Assembly (NCBI GenBank): GCA_035297145.1
Contig: DATGZN010000003.1
Coordinates: forward strand, 1 to 22,994
DNA from: QHXW01 sp035297145
GTDB taxonomy: Bacteria > Acidobacteriota > Terriglobia > Bryobacterales > Bryobacteraceae
DNA: 22,994 bases
Reading direction: 5' to 3'
Shown here: positions 1-8,508 of the stretch, in pieces
Numbering within the stretch: the first letter of the stretch is position 1
How the letters are laid out: each line of letters begins with the position of its first letter
Translations under genes and position numbers: made by a program
The notes under the pieces: model-generated
Seen by the model: the letters and a program-made list of their open reading frames with translations, nothing else
What the model was told of the DNA's origin: nothing
Databases searched by the model: none

Positions 1-267
1 GTGGGCCACAAGTGCGCCACCGAGAAAAACATCGCCATTCTCTTGTAGCAGGGCGCCGTTTGGGACCTCGTGCACGCAGTCCGGGCGGATCAGGGCTCCG
101 GGAATCTGCACCCAGCCCGGGTGCGCCTTCAAAGCAACGGCTACCGGATCAGACGGGTCGGGTTCAGGTGCGGGGTTCTGGGCTGTCGCTCGAATGGCCA
201 GGCCGCTCAACAGGATCAGGCAACTCGCGGCGTATGCAGAGTTGCAGTTTCTCGCGTATTTCGACAT
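1..267 (-). CDS. Secreted protein of unknown function, N-terminal part (runs off left edge)
   Basis: The reverse strand is open from an ATG at 267 to the window edge (89 codons, no stop). A strong ribosome binding site (GGAGGAA) lies about 7 bases before the ATG, which fixes the start. The first 29 residues look like a Sec signal peptide: basic start, then a hydrophobic core around residues 17-25 (LILLSGLAI), then a probable cleavage after ATA (residues 27-29). A Pro/Asp/Glu-rich linker follows (residues 31-41). The visible mature part contains IPGALIRPDCVHEVPNG, a segment I associate only loosely with secreted hypothetical proteins. The function is unknown because most of the protein lies outside the window. 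The signal peptide and start are seen directly; export is inferred. Confidence 0.72.
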   Translation of the reverse strand, partial: MSKYARNCNSAYAASCLILLSGLAIRATAQNPAPEPDPSDPVAVALKAHPGWVQIPGALIRPDCVHEVPNGALLQENGDVFLGGALVAH

Positions 268-387
268 TGAAGTTTCCTCCGATTCCTTCGAGCTCGGGTT
301 GATCCCGAACTCTCTCATCTTCTAGGGCGGAAAGCGCGCGGAAAAACTGTAACGCGTGGAGAAAAGTTTTCCGAGGAGGTTTTGCTC

Positions 388-735
388 GTGCAGAAGTGCG
401 GATTCGCCCGCAGGAAAGCTCGCAGTGAGCCGGGTCACGCTTGGGAAAAGCCAGGTGGGAAAAACCAGGGACTCACCTCCGGCCGTAAAGTCCCCGTCTG
501 GATCACCAACCTCGCCTTTCTCGCCGCCAATCTCGGCGCTCCGGAAGTCATCGGCATGGCCGCCTCCGGCGCCAAGTACGGCATCGGCCACAACTCATCC
601 GGGCCGCAATATTCCGGCACAAAGCACACGAGGAGCCACGGCGGTCACTTTCCGGGTGGTCAGGGAAGCAGCCACAAAGGCGGACGCTATGGGAACCCCC
701 GGACCAGCGACCAATACGGGCGCCACAAGAAGTGA
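388..735 (+). CDS. Small His/Gly-rich protein ending in a GSSHKGG motif
   Basis: The proposed start is GTG at 388, because a near-perfect Shine-Dalgarno (GAGGAGG, 373-379) sits 8 bases upstream; an in-frame TTG at 382 is too close to it. The product is about 115 residues. The C-terminal third is distinctive: repeated Gly/His/Ser, then GSSHKGG and a tail with NPRTSDQYGRHKK. I recall similar tails in small, usually secreted, bacterial proteins of unknown role. No signal peptide is visible at this start. A mildly hydrophobic stretch (VWITNLAFLAANLG) lies mid-protein. The N-terminal third looks non-homologous, so the gene may have lost or changed its original start by a frameshift. It stands alone with no operon partner. 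Confidence 0.42.
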   Translation: MQKCGFARRKARSEPGHAWEKPGGKNQGLTSGRKVPVWITNLAFLAANLGAPEVIGMAASGAKYGIGHNSSGPQYSGTKHTRSHGGHFPGGQGSSHKGGRYGNPRTSDQYGRHKK

Positions 736-894
736 ATCGGCAACTGATCCCTTGAGTGCTCGCGCTGACCCGCTTGGCACGGCTTGCAGCACAAGCAGTT
801 TGGTGCGGGAGGGAGAGGTTGACGGTAGAAGGCTGCCTACCCGAATGGACAAGCGCGCGCCAGCAGAGAATGGCCTCCCGAAAGAATCATAAAA

Positions 895-1176
895 GTGATC
901 GACCCAAATGGAATGTTCATCGATTACCTGCGGCAATCACCAGACGGCACTGTACGCGGCATCAGATTCTGGAATGGACGCTGCCAGTTTGTTGCCAACG
1001 CCCATGGCGAATCCGTGGCTCAGAGGGAACTTTCCGGCCCTGTGTACCTACCGCCGTTGACACCCAGTGAGGCGGAGCAGGTGATGCAGGATGAATGTGT
1101 TCTTCTCACGGGCTGCCACGAAGTGGGAGATTTACTAGCGGGAAAACTGAAGTTGCGCGACATTGTAACTGGATAG
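895..1176 (+). CDS. Small hypothetical protein (93 aa)
   Basis: This open frame begins at GTG 895 (an in-frame ATG at 910 is an alternative) and ends at TAG 1174-1176. Codon use looks like that of neighbouring genes and no better frame overlaps it, which is the main support. The sequence is mixed, with a Trp/Arg-rich centre (IRFWNGRCQF) and an acidic C-terminal half (SEAEQVMQDECVLL). I see no transmembrane segment, signal peptide or known motif, and I do not recognise a family. The upstream AG-rich stretch (GAAAGAATC) is a weak ribosome site. It could be a real small gene or a chance frame. Confidence 0.38.
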   Translation: MIDPNGMFIDYLRQSPDGTVRGIRFWNGRCQFVANAHGESVAQRELSGPVYLPPLTPSEAEQVMQDECVLLTGCHEVGDLLAGKLKLRDIVTG

Positions 1177-1200
1177 TCGCACGCACTGCCGACTCATACA

Positions 1201-1288
1201 GGACCCAGGCCCTCGGCGATTCGGGTCCGCTTTACTGGCTAGCGGCCTGCCCTGAGGGAAAAGCCGGGGACAGAGACGAGTCCGCCGG
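1201..1288 (+). other. Two hairpins in the gap before gcvT
   Basis: The gap 1177-1378 has no gene. It holds two inverted repeats: GGACCC (1201-1206) with GGGTCC (1223-1228), possibly a weak terminator for the preceding small gene although no T-run follows, and CCGGGGAC (1264-1271) with GTCC-g-CCGG (1280-1288), an 8-bp stem with one bulge. A TTGACA at about 1341 with a poor -10 (TAGCTT) after 17 bases is a candidate gcv promoter. I do not see the conserved core of a glycine riboswitch here. Confidence 0.3.
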
Positions 1289-1378
1289 ATAGAAGGCAAG
1301 CACCCGCCGTCACACTGTAATCAGCTGATCTACGCATCGTTTGACACCCCATCCCTCCCCTGTTAGCTTGGTTATTCC

Positions 1379-2488
1379 ATGGCGCAATCCGCTTCGCTCA
1401 AGCGCACTCCGCTGCACGATGTACACGTGTCCATGGGGGCGCGCATGGTGGATTTCGGTGGCTGGGAGATGCCCGTCCAGTACTCCGGCATCGTCGATGA
1501 ACATCTGGCAGTCCGCAATGCCGTTGGTCTGTTCGACGTCAGCCACATGGGAGAAATTGAGATCCGGGGCGCCGATGCTTCCCGTCTGGTCGACTACGTT
1601 ACCACCAACGTCGTGTCGAAACTCCAAATCGGCCAGGCGCATTACTCGGGTTTGCTCTACGAGCATGGCGGTTTTGTCGACGACATCCTGGTGCACAAAG
1701 TCGCCGCCGATCACTTCTTCCTTTGTGTCAACGCAGCCAACCAGGAAAAAGACTTCGAACATATCCGCGCAGCCAACAAGTTCGACGCACGAGTCGAATT
1801 CACGAGCGATCGTTATGCGCAGATCGCCGTGCAAGGGCCGCTTGCCTTGCGCACTCTTCAGAAGCTCACGAGTGCCGGCTTGTCGTCGATCGGCTATTAC
1901 TGGTTCACGGATGGAACCGTTTCCCACACGCATGCGCGCATAGCACGCACCGGCTACACCGGCGAAGACGGCTTCGAAATCTACGTCGCTCCGAATGAAG
2001 CTGTGCGCATCTGGAGAGAGTTGCTGGATGCCGGCAGCGAGTTCGGCATCAAGCCCTGCGGACTTGGCGCGCGCAACACTCTGCGTTTGGAAGCCAAAAT
2101 GGCCCTGTACGGCCACGAAATCCACGCCTCCATCACGCCGTACGAAGCCGAACTCGGCTGGATCGTCAAACTGGACAAGGGCGAGTTCATTGGGCGCGCT
2201 GCGCTCGCCAGGCAGAAACAGCAAGGTGTACGCCGCAAGCTGGTAGGTTTTGAAATGCGCGGACGTGGCATCGGCCGTGACGGCTACGAAGTCAGGCTGA
2301 ATGGTTCGCCGGCCGGCTGGGTCACTAGCGGTTCGCCTGCGCCCAGCCTGAACAAGAACATCGGGCTATGCTACCTGCCGGTTAGTGAAGCCCGTCCCGG
2401 TGCGAAAATTGAAGTAATGGTCCGCAACCAGCCCGTGGAAGCCGAAACCGTCCCGACCCCGTTCTATAAACGAGCGAAAACCGCATGA
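1379..2488 (+). CDS. gcvT: Glycine cleavage system T protein (aminomethyltransferase)
   Basis: GcvT takes the aminomethyl group from lipoylated H protein and, with tetrahydrofolate, releases ammonia and 5,10-methylene-THF. The 369-residue length is normal for the family. The N-terminus follows the family pattern (KRTPLHDVHVSMGARMVDFGGWEMPVQY), supporting ATG 1379 as start. Further family blocks are VGLFDVSHMGEIEIRG (about 49-64), FVDDILVHKV (about 100), ARTGYTGEDGFEIYV (about 190-204) and a C-terminal barrel region ending in FYKR. No clear Shine-Dalgarno precedes the ATG. It is the first gene of the gcv operon, and its stop overlaps the gcvH start by 4 bases (ATGA), indicating translational coupling. 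It acts in the cytoplasm. Confidence 0.97.
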   Translation: MAQSASLKRTPLHDVHVSMGARMVDFGGWEMPVQYSGIVDEHLAVRNAVGLFDVSHMGEIEIRGADASRLVDYVTTNVVSKLQIGQAHYSGLLYEHGGFVDDILVHKVAADHFFLCVNAANQEKDFEHIRAANKFDARVEFTSDRYAQIAVQGPLALRTLQKLTSAGLSSIGYYWFTDGTVSHTHARIARTGYTGEDGFEIYVAPNEAVRIWRELLDAGSEFGIKPCGLGARNTLRLEAKMALYGHEIHASITPYEAELGWIVKLDKGEFIGRAALARQKQQGVRRKLVGFEMRGRGIGRDGYEVRLNGSPAGWVTSGSPAPSLNKNIGLCYLPVSEARPGAKIEVMVRNQPVEAETVPTPFYKRAKTA

Positions 2489-2871
2489 AGTATCCGGAGA
2501 ATCTCCGTTACACGAAGGAACACGAGTGGGTGCGCGTCGAGGGAGATCTCGGCGTGATTGGCATTACCGATCACGCGCAACACGAGCTCGGCGATATCGT
2601 CTATGTCGACCTCCCGAAAGTGGGTGCTTCGGTCGAGCTTGGCAAGTCACTCGGCTCGGTTGAGTCCGTGAAGGCAGTCTCCGACATATACTCTCCCGTT
2701 TCTGGCGAGGTCGTCGAAGTAAACGAAACTCTGGGCCAGTCGCCCGAGAAGTTGAATCAGGATCCTCACGGCGCGGCCTGGCTGGTAAAAGTCCGCATGA
2801 GCGCGCCCGATCAACTGAAGACGTTGCTCTCCGCTGCCGATTATCAGACCTACGTGGGGGCAGAGAGCTAG
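2485..2871 (+). CDS. gcvH: Glycine cleavage system H protein (lipoyl carrier)
   Basis: GcvH is the small lipoylated shuttle that carries the aminomethyl intermediate between P protein and T protein. The 128 residues match the family. The lipoyl attachment lysine is K63 in VESVKAVSDIYSPVSGEV, and the N-terminal YPENLRYTKEHEWV block is typical. The ATG overlaps the gcvT stop by 4 bases. The stop (TAG) directly abuts the TTG start of gcvPA, so the operon has no gaps here. The protein needs lipoyl ligase or LipB/LipA encoded elsewhere. Confidence 0.98.
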   Translation: MKYPENLRYTKEHEWVRVEGDLGVIGITDHAQHELGDIVYVDLPKVGASVELGKSLGSVESVKAVSDIYSPVSGEVVEVNETLGQSPEKLNQDPHGAAWLVKVRMSAPDQLKTLLSAADYQTYVGAES

Positions 2872-4203
2872 TTGCGCTACCTTCCGAAGTCTGACTCCGA
2901 ACGCCGTGAGATGCTGGCGGTCTGCGGGCTCCAGTCCGCAGAAGAACTGTTCGCGCATCTTCCCGAAGATGTGCGCTTCGAAGCGCCGCTGGCGCTGCCG
3001 CCCGGTATCTCTGAATTCGAAATCGTCGACTACTTTCACGCCCGCTCCGCGGAAAATGCGAATGGATATGCTTCGTTTTTGGGCGCCGGCGTTTATGCGC
3101 ACTACCGTCCCGTCATGGTGGATACGGTTGTTTCGCGCGGCGAGTTCCTCACGTCTTACACTCCTTACCAGGCCGAGATCTCGCAAGGTACTCTGACTAC
3201 CATCTTCGAATTCCAGACCATGATCTGCCAGTTGACCGGCATGGATGTAGCCAACGCCTCGATGTACGATGGCTCCACTGCCGTCCCAGAAGCAGCCCTA
3301 ATGGCTGCACGCATTACCGGCAGGCATCGTGTTCTCGCATCGCGAGTTGTCCATCCCGAGTATCGCGAAGTGCTCCGCACCTACGGTCGGCACGGGCAAT
3401 TGTCCATCGAGGAGTTCGGGTATCTACCCGACTCCGGAACTCTCGATCTGGAAGATCTCGAGCGCAAAATAGACAACGCGACCGGCGCCGTAATCGTTCA
3501 GTCGCCCAACTTCTTCGGAATCGTCGAAGATATACGGTCGGTGGCCGAACTGGCCCACAAGCACGGTGCGCTGCTCATCGTGATCTTCACGGAGGCCGTG
3601 TCCTTGGGGATTCTGCAGCCGCCGGTTGACGCCGATATTGTCGCAGGGGAACTGCAATCATTCGCCATCGCGCCGTCATACGGCGGGCCATACGCCGGCA
3701 TCATTGCGACGAAAGAACGCTTTATTCGCCAGATGCCCGGCCGCTTGGTCGGCGAAACTACCGATTCCCGCGGCAATCGCGCCTTCTGCCTAACCCTCGC
3801 CACCCGCGAGCAGCATATTCGCCGGGAGAAAGCGACCTCCAACATCTGTACCAACCAGGCGCTGATCGCGCTCATGGCAACCGTCTTCATGAGTGTTTAC
3901 GGAAAGCAGGGATTACGCGAGCTCGCCGAGCAGAATCTGGCCAAGGCCCACTACCTGAGTAGCCTATTGAAGCCACGCTTCACTGGCCCGTTCTTCAACG
4001 AGTTCGTCGCCTCCACCAACGGCCGTGCTCCCGAAGAGATTAACCAGTTATTGCTCAAGAAAAAGATCATCGGAGGCGTGGCGCTGGGCAAGTGGTACCC
4101 GGAGTTGGAGCATTGCGTGCTTCTGTGCGCAACGGAAATGACCCGGCGCGAGCATATGGATGAGGTAGGGCGTGCGTTCGAGCCCGTTCCGCAAGCGGCA
4201 TGA
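2872..4203 (+). CDS. gcvPA: Glycine dehydrogenase (decarboxylating) subunit 1
   Basis: This is the alpha subunit of the split P protein, which decarboxylates glycine using pyridoxal phosphate on the partner subunit and passes aminomethyl to GcvH. The 443-residue length and the N-terminus (RYLPKSDSERREMLAVCGL) match the split-type family, so the start is TTG 2872, immediately after the gcvH stop; the SD-like GAGAG lies in the end of gcvH. Family blocks include FLGAGVYAHYRPVMVD, TSYTPYQAEISQGTL, and MYDGSTAVPEAALMAAR. It overlaps gcvPB by 4 bases (ATGA). Split GcvP is common in Acidobacteriota, Firmicutes, Thermus and archaea, unlike the fused enterobacterial form. Confidence 0.97.
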   Translation: MRYLPKSDSERREMLAVCGLQSAEELFAHLPEDVRFEAPLALPPGISEFEIVDYFHARSAENANGYASFLGAGVYAHYRPVMVDTVVSRGEFLTSYTPYQAEISQGTLTTIFEFQTMICQLTGMDVANASMYDGSTAVPEAALMAARITGRHRVLASRVVHPEYREVLRTYGRHGQLSIEEFGYLPDSGTLDLEDLERKIDNATGAVIVQSPNFFGIVEDIRSVAELAHKHGALLIVIFTEAVSLGILQPPVDADIVAGELQSFAIAPSYGGPYAGIIATKERFIRQMPGRLVGETTDSRGNRAFCLTLATREQHIRREKATSNICTNQALIALMATVFMSVYGKQGLRELAEQNLAKAHYLSSLLKPRFTGPFFNEFVASTNGRAPEEINQLLLKKKIIGGVALGKWYPELEHCVLLCATEMTRREHMDEVGRAFEPVPQAA

Positions 4204-5702
4204 TCGCCAAGGTCCGTTCTCACATCACACAAAACGAGCTCTTGTTGTTCGAACAGAGTTCACCCGGCAAGAAGGGTTACCAGTTGCCGCCGCTCGATGT
4301 GCCGCCGGTCGACGCCGCAACTGTTCTGGGCGCGGCGAACGTGCGCTCGGAAATCGACGGTTTCCCCGAGGTCAGCGAAGTCGAAACCATTCGCCACTTC
4401 ACGCGCCTGTCTACGTGGAACTACGCCATCGATCTCGGTCTCTATCCGCTCGGCTCCTGCACCATGAAGTACAATCCGCGCGTCAATGAGTTGGTGGCGC
4501 GGCTCGACGGCTTGGCCTGGGCGCATCCATACCAGCCGGAAGCTTTGGCGCAAGGCGCGATGAACATCATGGCGCGCCTGGAAGCGGCGCTCGCTGAGAT
4601 CACAGGTATGGACGCCGTCACCCTACAGCCGGCCGCGGGGGCGCATGGCGAACTGACAGGCATCCTCCTCATCCGCGCGCTCCTCGAGAAGCGCGGCAAT
4701 CCTCGCAAGAAAGTGCTCATACCGGATTCGGCCCACGGTACTAACCCCGCGACCGCCGCCATCGCCGGTTACAGTGTCGAGAACATTCGTTCCAACGACT
4801 GTGGCTCTGTGGACCTGGCGCAGCTCGAGCGCATCGTCGACCAGGACGTCGCCGCGTTGATGGTGACCAATCCCAACACGCTCGGTGTTTTCGAGGCAAA
4901 CATCAAGAGTATCGCGGACATTCTGCACAAGAAGGGCGCGCTGCTCTACATGGATGGCGCGAACATGAATGCGCTGGTAGGGATCGCACAGCCCGGTCGC
5001 TTCGGCGTGGACGTCATGCACCTCAACTTGCACAAGACGTTCTCTACGCCGCATGGAGGCGGCGGGCCCGGGGGCGGCCCCGTTGCTGTCAAAAAGATCC
5101 TGGAGCCGTTCCTTCCGTTACCTCGTCTCAAGCACTTACGCAACAGGTGGACGTTCGACTACAAGCGCCCGCGCTCCATCGGCCGTGTCCGCGCGTTTTA
5201 CGGAAATTTCGGCGTGATCGTCCGTGCGCTGGCCTACATTCTGGCGCACGGTGGCAACGGATTGCGAAACGCGACCGTGGATGCTGTGCTCAACGCCAAC
5301 TATATTCGGAAAAAGCTCGAACCGCATTACGATCTGCCTTTCAAGGCGCCCAACATGCACGAGGTCGTGTTTAGTGATGATCGGCAAGCCAAGCATGGTG
5401 TGCGCACCGGCGATATCGCCAAGCGATTGATCGACTACGGCTTTCATCCGTACACCGTAAGCTTCCCTCTCATCGTGCGCGGCGCGCTCATGATCGAGCC
5501 CACAGAAACGGAAGGCAAGCGCGAACTCGACCTCTTCGCCGATGCCATGGCCTCTATCGCGCAAGAGGTCGAGACCGATCCTGAATTGGTGCGCTCGGCG
5601 CCGCATAGCACACGCATCAGCCGCGTCGACGAAGTTACTGCCGCGCGACGTCCTGTGCTGAAATGGAAGCCCGGCACTCCCAGCGCCAAACCAGCGGACT
5701 GA
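4200..5702 (+). CDS. gcvPB: Glycine dehydrogenase (decarboxylating) subunit 2, PLP-binding
   Basis: This beta subunit of the split P protein carries the cofactor. The PLP Schiff-base lysine is K279 in LNLHKTFSTPHGGGGPGGGP, with the Gly-rich phosphate-contacting run directly after it. Other family blocks are YPLGSCTMKYNPR (about 82-94), AGAHGEL (about 146) and DSAHGTNPATA (about 176-186). Its 500 residues are typical of subunit 2. It is the last gene of the gcvT-H-PA-PB operon and starts inside the gcvPA stop (ATGA). The four proteins together form the cytoplasmic glycine cleavage complex apart from dihydrolipoamide dehydrogenase (L protein), which is not in this window. Confidence 0.98.
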   Translation: MIAKVRSHITQNELLLFEQSSPGKKGYQLPPLDVPPVDAATVLGAANVRSEIDGFPEVSEVETIRHFTRLSTWNYAIDLGLYPLGSCTMKYNPRVNELVARLDGLAWAHPYQPEALAQGAMNIMARLEAALAEITGMDAVTLQPAAGAHGELTGILLIRALLEKRGNPRKKVLIPDSAHGTNPATAAIAGYSVENIRSNDCGSVDLAQLERIVDQDVAALMVTNPNTLGVFEANIKSIADILHKKGALLYMDGANMNALVGIAQPGRFGVDVMHLNLHKTFSTPHGGGGPGGGPVAVKKILEPFLPLPRLKHLRNRWTFDYKRPRSIGRVRAFYGNFGVIVRALAYILAHGGNGLRNATVDAVLNANYIRKKLEPHYDLPFKAPNMHEVVFSDDRQAKHGVRTGDIAKRLIDYGFHPYTVSFPLIVRGALMIEPTETEGKRELDLFADAMASIAQEVETDPELVRSAPHSTRISRVDEVTAARRPVLKWKPGTPSAKPAD

Positions 5703-5733
5703 ACGTAGTATTCTGAGTTGTAGGAGATTTTGA

Positions 5734-6066
5734 ATGGGATGTGGTTGCGGCAGTGGGCCTCCAAGTGCGGTAAAGATCGAGCCGGGCGCGCGCAAAGTGT
5801 TTTGCGTGAAGTTCCAGAAGGAGATGGCAGGGCTCGATGAGGTTCCGTTTGAAGGCCATCCTCTCGGCCAGAGAATCTACGAGAACGTTTCCAAGGAAGC
5901 CTGGAAAATGTGGGTTGAGCACATGAAAATGCTCATGAACGAGTACCGGCTGAACTTGGGAACGCCCGAGGCGCAGGAATTTCTTCTCAAACAGATGGAG
6001 GAGTATTTCTTCGGCCAAGGCGCAGCCCTTCCGCCTGACTACGTTCCGCCCCAACAAAAAGGCTAG
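5734..6066 (+). CDS. yggX: Probable Fe(2+)-trafficking protein, YggX family, with N-terminal Cys-rich extension
   Basis: YggX proteins are about 90 residues and help protect or supply iron-sulfur clusters. The core here is residues 20-105: VFCVKFQKEMAGLDEVPFE with the conserved Cys at residue 24, then LGQRIYENVSKEAWKMWVEHMKMLMNEYRLNL, very close to the family pattern. The start at ATG 5734 follows a ribosome site (GGAG) about 7 bases upstream. The odd feature is a roughly 20-residue extension before the usual start, beginning MGCGCGSG, which adds two cysteines. It lies 31 bases after gcvPB and may be read with the operon. Its TAG stop is inside a CTAG that is also the stop of the convergent ligase gene. 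Confidence 0.92.
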   Translation: MGCGCGSGPPSAVKIEPGARKVFCVKFQKEMAGLDEVPFEGHPLGQRIYENVSKEAWKMWVEHMKMLMNEYRLNLGTPEAQEFLLKQMEEYFFGQGAALPPDYVPPQQKG

Positions 6067-7310
6067 CGCCCGACCACGGGCAGCGCGGTGGCAATCTCAA
6101 AGTGCAAACAGGCGTGCGCCTTGCGGAGGGCGTGCTCGATTCGATCCGGCGATTCCGCCCGCGCGAAAATGAATCCCAAATAGCTTGACCCTTCGGGCAA
6201 AGGCACAATCTTCTGACCCTCTTTCGCAGTGATGACAATGTCCTCTACGTCGCGAATTTTCGCCGCGCTTTTGACACCGTCCACACCTTCATAAATGCCA
6301 GCCTTGGGAATCGGGATCATCATGACACCGCTCGCCATGTCGCAGAGTTGCGATCGAGAGACATCCTGGCCCACCGCGTGCCGCAGGATCAGTTCTTCGA
6401 GTGATGTGTCGCGATCGAATCGCAACGTGCGAGCGCAGAGACCGCCGATCGGCCGTGCGGCAACCTCTAGGACCCAGACGCCCTCGCCGTTCACGCGCGC
6501 TTCGGCATGGATCGGTCCATGCGTGAGCCCAAGAGCACGAACGGCCCTTCTCGTAACCTCGATCATCGCTCTTTGAGAATCTTCGTCCTCCCTCGAAGGC
6601 GTCAAATAGATGGTTTCCTCGAAGAATGGGCCATCCAGCGGATCGGGCTTGTCGAAGATCGCGAGTACGCGCAGTTCACCGCGCGTGACCACGCCTTCCA
6701 AAGCAAACTCGCGGCCTTCAATGAATCGTTCCACCTGTAGATAACGGTTCTGCTCTTCACGCAGTGCCGCCACGTCCGTGCTTTCCAACAGCGCTCGGAC
6801 GCGCGCAAATGCGTCCACGAACTCCTCAACGTTGTTCGCACGAATGACACCGCGGCTTCCAGATAACCCAAGCGGCTTCAGTACACATGGAAAATCTGCG
6901 TGGCGCGCGATCTCAATTGGATCGCTGTTGATTGGAGTCCGAAAGAACTCCGGAACGAGGAGCCCCGCGGCTTGAAATGCCTGGCGTGCCAGAAACTTGT
7001 CTCGGCACGCCGCCACAGCCGATGGTGGATGATGTAGAATGCCCAGCGCTTCGCCAGTAAGCGCCGCGAGAAATGTGGGCCTGTCGGCAACGGCGACAAC
7101 TCCGTCGAATGGTCCCGCCGCCGCGAGTATGTCGCGCGAGGCGTATGGATCCTCGAAGCGCACCGGGATCGCATCGTCCCCCCAAGGATCTTCCAATACG
7201 TGGCAACGGTCCGTGGCCAGCGCGATATCGAATCCGAGCCGCCGCGCCGCATCCGCAAACATGCGCGTTTGATATCCGGTGGTCGCGGCTACCAACAAAA
7301 CGCGAGGCAC
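6063..7310 (-). CDS. ATP-grasp carboxylate-amine ligase with LAL_C2-type C-terminal domain
   Basis: The 415-residue product has an N-terminal Rossmann-like pre-ATP-grasp part (MPRVLLVAATTGYQTRMF), the ATP-grasp lysine region FPCVLKPLGLSGSRGVI (K145), a second ATP contact region LQVERFIEGREFALEG (about 191-206), and metal-binding acids in HAEARVN (E270) and LEVAARPIGG (E282, with R286). From about residue 325 the segment GVMMIPIPKAGIYEGV to the end looks like the second C-terminal domain of L-amino-acid ligases. Such enzymes join an amino acid or other carboxylate to an amine through an acyl phosphate. The substrate cannot be told from sequence; no pathway partners are adjacent. It converges with yggX and shares the CTAG stop. 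Confidence 0.88.
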   Translation of the reverse strand: MPRVLLVAATTGYQTRMFADAARRLGFDIALATDRCHVLEDPWGDDAIPVRFEDPYASRDILAAAGPFDGVVAVADRPTFLAALTGEALGILHHPPSAVAACRDKFLARQAFQAAGLLVPEFFRTPINSDPIEIARHADFPCVLKPLGLSGSRGVIRANNVEEFVDAFARVRALLESTDVAALREEQNRYLQVERFIEGREFALEGVVTRGELRVLAIFDKPDPLDGPFFEETIYLTPSREDEDSQRAMIEVTRRAVRALGLTHGPIHAEARVNGEGVWVLEVAARPIGGLCARTLRFDRDTSLEELILRHAVGQDVSRSQLCDMASGVMMIPIPKAGIYEGVDGVKSAAKIRDVEDIVITAKEGQKIVPLPEGSSYLGFIFARAESPDRIEHALRKAHACLHFEIATALPVVGR

Positions 7311-7539
7311 GACTTCATGTTACACAAGAGCTACCTGCTCTGTTGTATTCTCTGTGGAATCTGTACGATATTGATTTGACGTACGGCTCGTGCCGCACAT
7401 TCAGATGGTTCCGCGTTGCGACTGTCCACCAGAACGTCCACACAGTTTGAAGAGAAGGTGGAGGGATGAGGGTCACCTCGTGTTCTGTACGCAGTCCGAT
7501 TGCCAGTTCTTTGGCGGGCTCCTGCTTGGGATGATCCGC

Positions 7540-8483
7540 TCAGAGCACGCTCAGGAAGTTGAACAGGTCTAGCTCGTCCTGTGGGCTCAGGACAAGTCCA
7601 AAGCGGTTCTCGTAAAATGCACGACATCCAGCAGGGTCTGAGCCGAGCCGTTATGGAAGTATGGGGCGCGGGCGGAGAGGCCGCGGAGGACCGGTCCCTT
7701 GATCTTGCCGACATGAGCGAACTTGCCGTCGATCAACGCTTGGCCGAGATCGCTAGTCGTCTTGCAGTTGCCGCTCGGCTGACCGTCCACTAGCTGACAG
7801 ACCGTGATCTGCGGCAGATAGCTGATATCCAGCCCGCCCATATTGACCGCTGCGCTCGAAGAGCTGGGGTCGCCGGTCCCGATGTTCAAGGGTGTAGGAA
7901 AGGAGTGGTTGCCTACGTTCGGTGGGTCGTGGCAGGTGCCGCAGGTTCCGGTAAGCGATGGAATCCCGCCAGAGACCAGTCCGCCGTCGGAAACATCGTC
8001 GTTGATGCCGGCTACTCCCGTGATGATGACGGGTCTGCTGTTGAAGATGACCTGCCCCCGGGCCACCGACGCCCGGAAGTCATAGGGAGGCAGTCCTGAC
8101 CACGCATTGTAGAGGTTGAAGATGTTGGACGTGAACTGGCCGTCGCCCGGCGTCATCAGCCCACCCGGCTGTTCCGGCCCGTTAGGTAGTAACGCGTGGA
8201 CACTCGAGTTGATGCTAACGAAGAACGGCAGCGTGGCCAGCGGTATCGGCCCCCCATTGCCGCCCGCAGCGTTCAGGGGTCCGGTGAAGAACCCGAAGGA
8301 TTGCGCTGTGAATAACGCCATCTCGAAATTGACGATTTGCTGCTGTTCCGCGGGGGTCGGCCTCGTGCCGTCGCCCTGCGCGTGGCCAACGGTAGCATCA
8401 AGCGACTGATGGGCCAAGTCGCTTTCGAGCGACCCGGGATAGTTCGTATAGAGAATTTTCGGAATCCAGCCATTTACGAAAAT
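7540..8483 (-). pseudogene. Cytochrome c peroxidase-like / di-heme cytochrome, 5'-truncated and frameshifted
   Basis: On the reverse strand the frame opens just after a TGA (8484-8486) with no credible start, reading IFVNGWIPKILYTNYPGSLE, which looks like mid-protein sequence. It continues through GDGTRPTPAEQQQIVNFEMALF and one heme c motif CGTCH (in LTGTCGTCHDPPNVGNHS) to PYFHNGSAQTLLDVV. At about 7615 the frame breaks: the original frame reads HFTRTALDLS and stops at 7587, while a one-base shift restores FYENRFGLVLSPQDELDLFNFLSVL with a stop at 7540-7542, the usual family ending. The gene has therefore lost its N-terminal part and carries a single-base frameshift. Family members are periplasmic heme proteins with two or more heme sites. 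Confidence 0.82.
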
Positions 8484-8508
8484 TCAATCAGATTCAACCT
8501 GGAAGAGC

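Noticed and set aside
356..936. Overlapping long frames at 356-892 (+) and 595-936 (-)
   Set aside because: Low-complexity, Pro/Ser/Thr/Ala-rich translations typical of GC-rich shadow frames; no ribosome site or motif.
1177..1378. Glycine riboswitch upstream of gcvT
   Set aside because: The region has hairpins and purine-rich runs, but I cannot align the conserved glycine-aptamer core; no tandem aptamer is visible.
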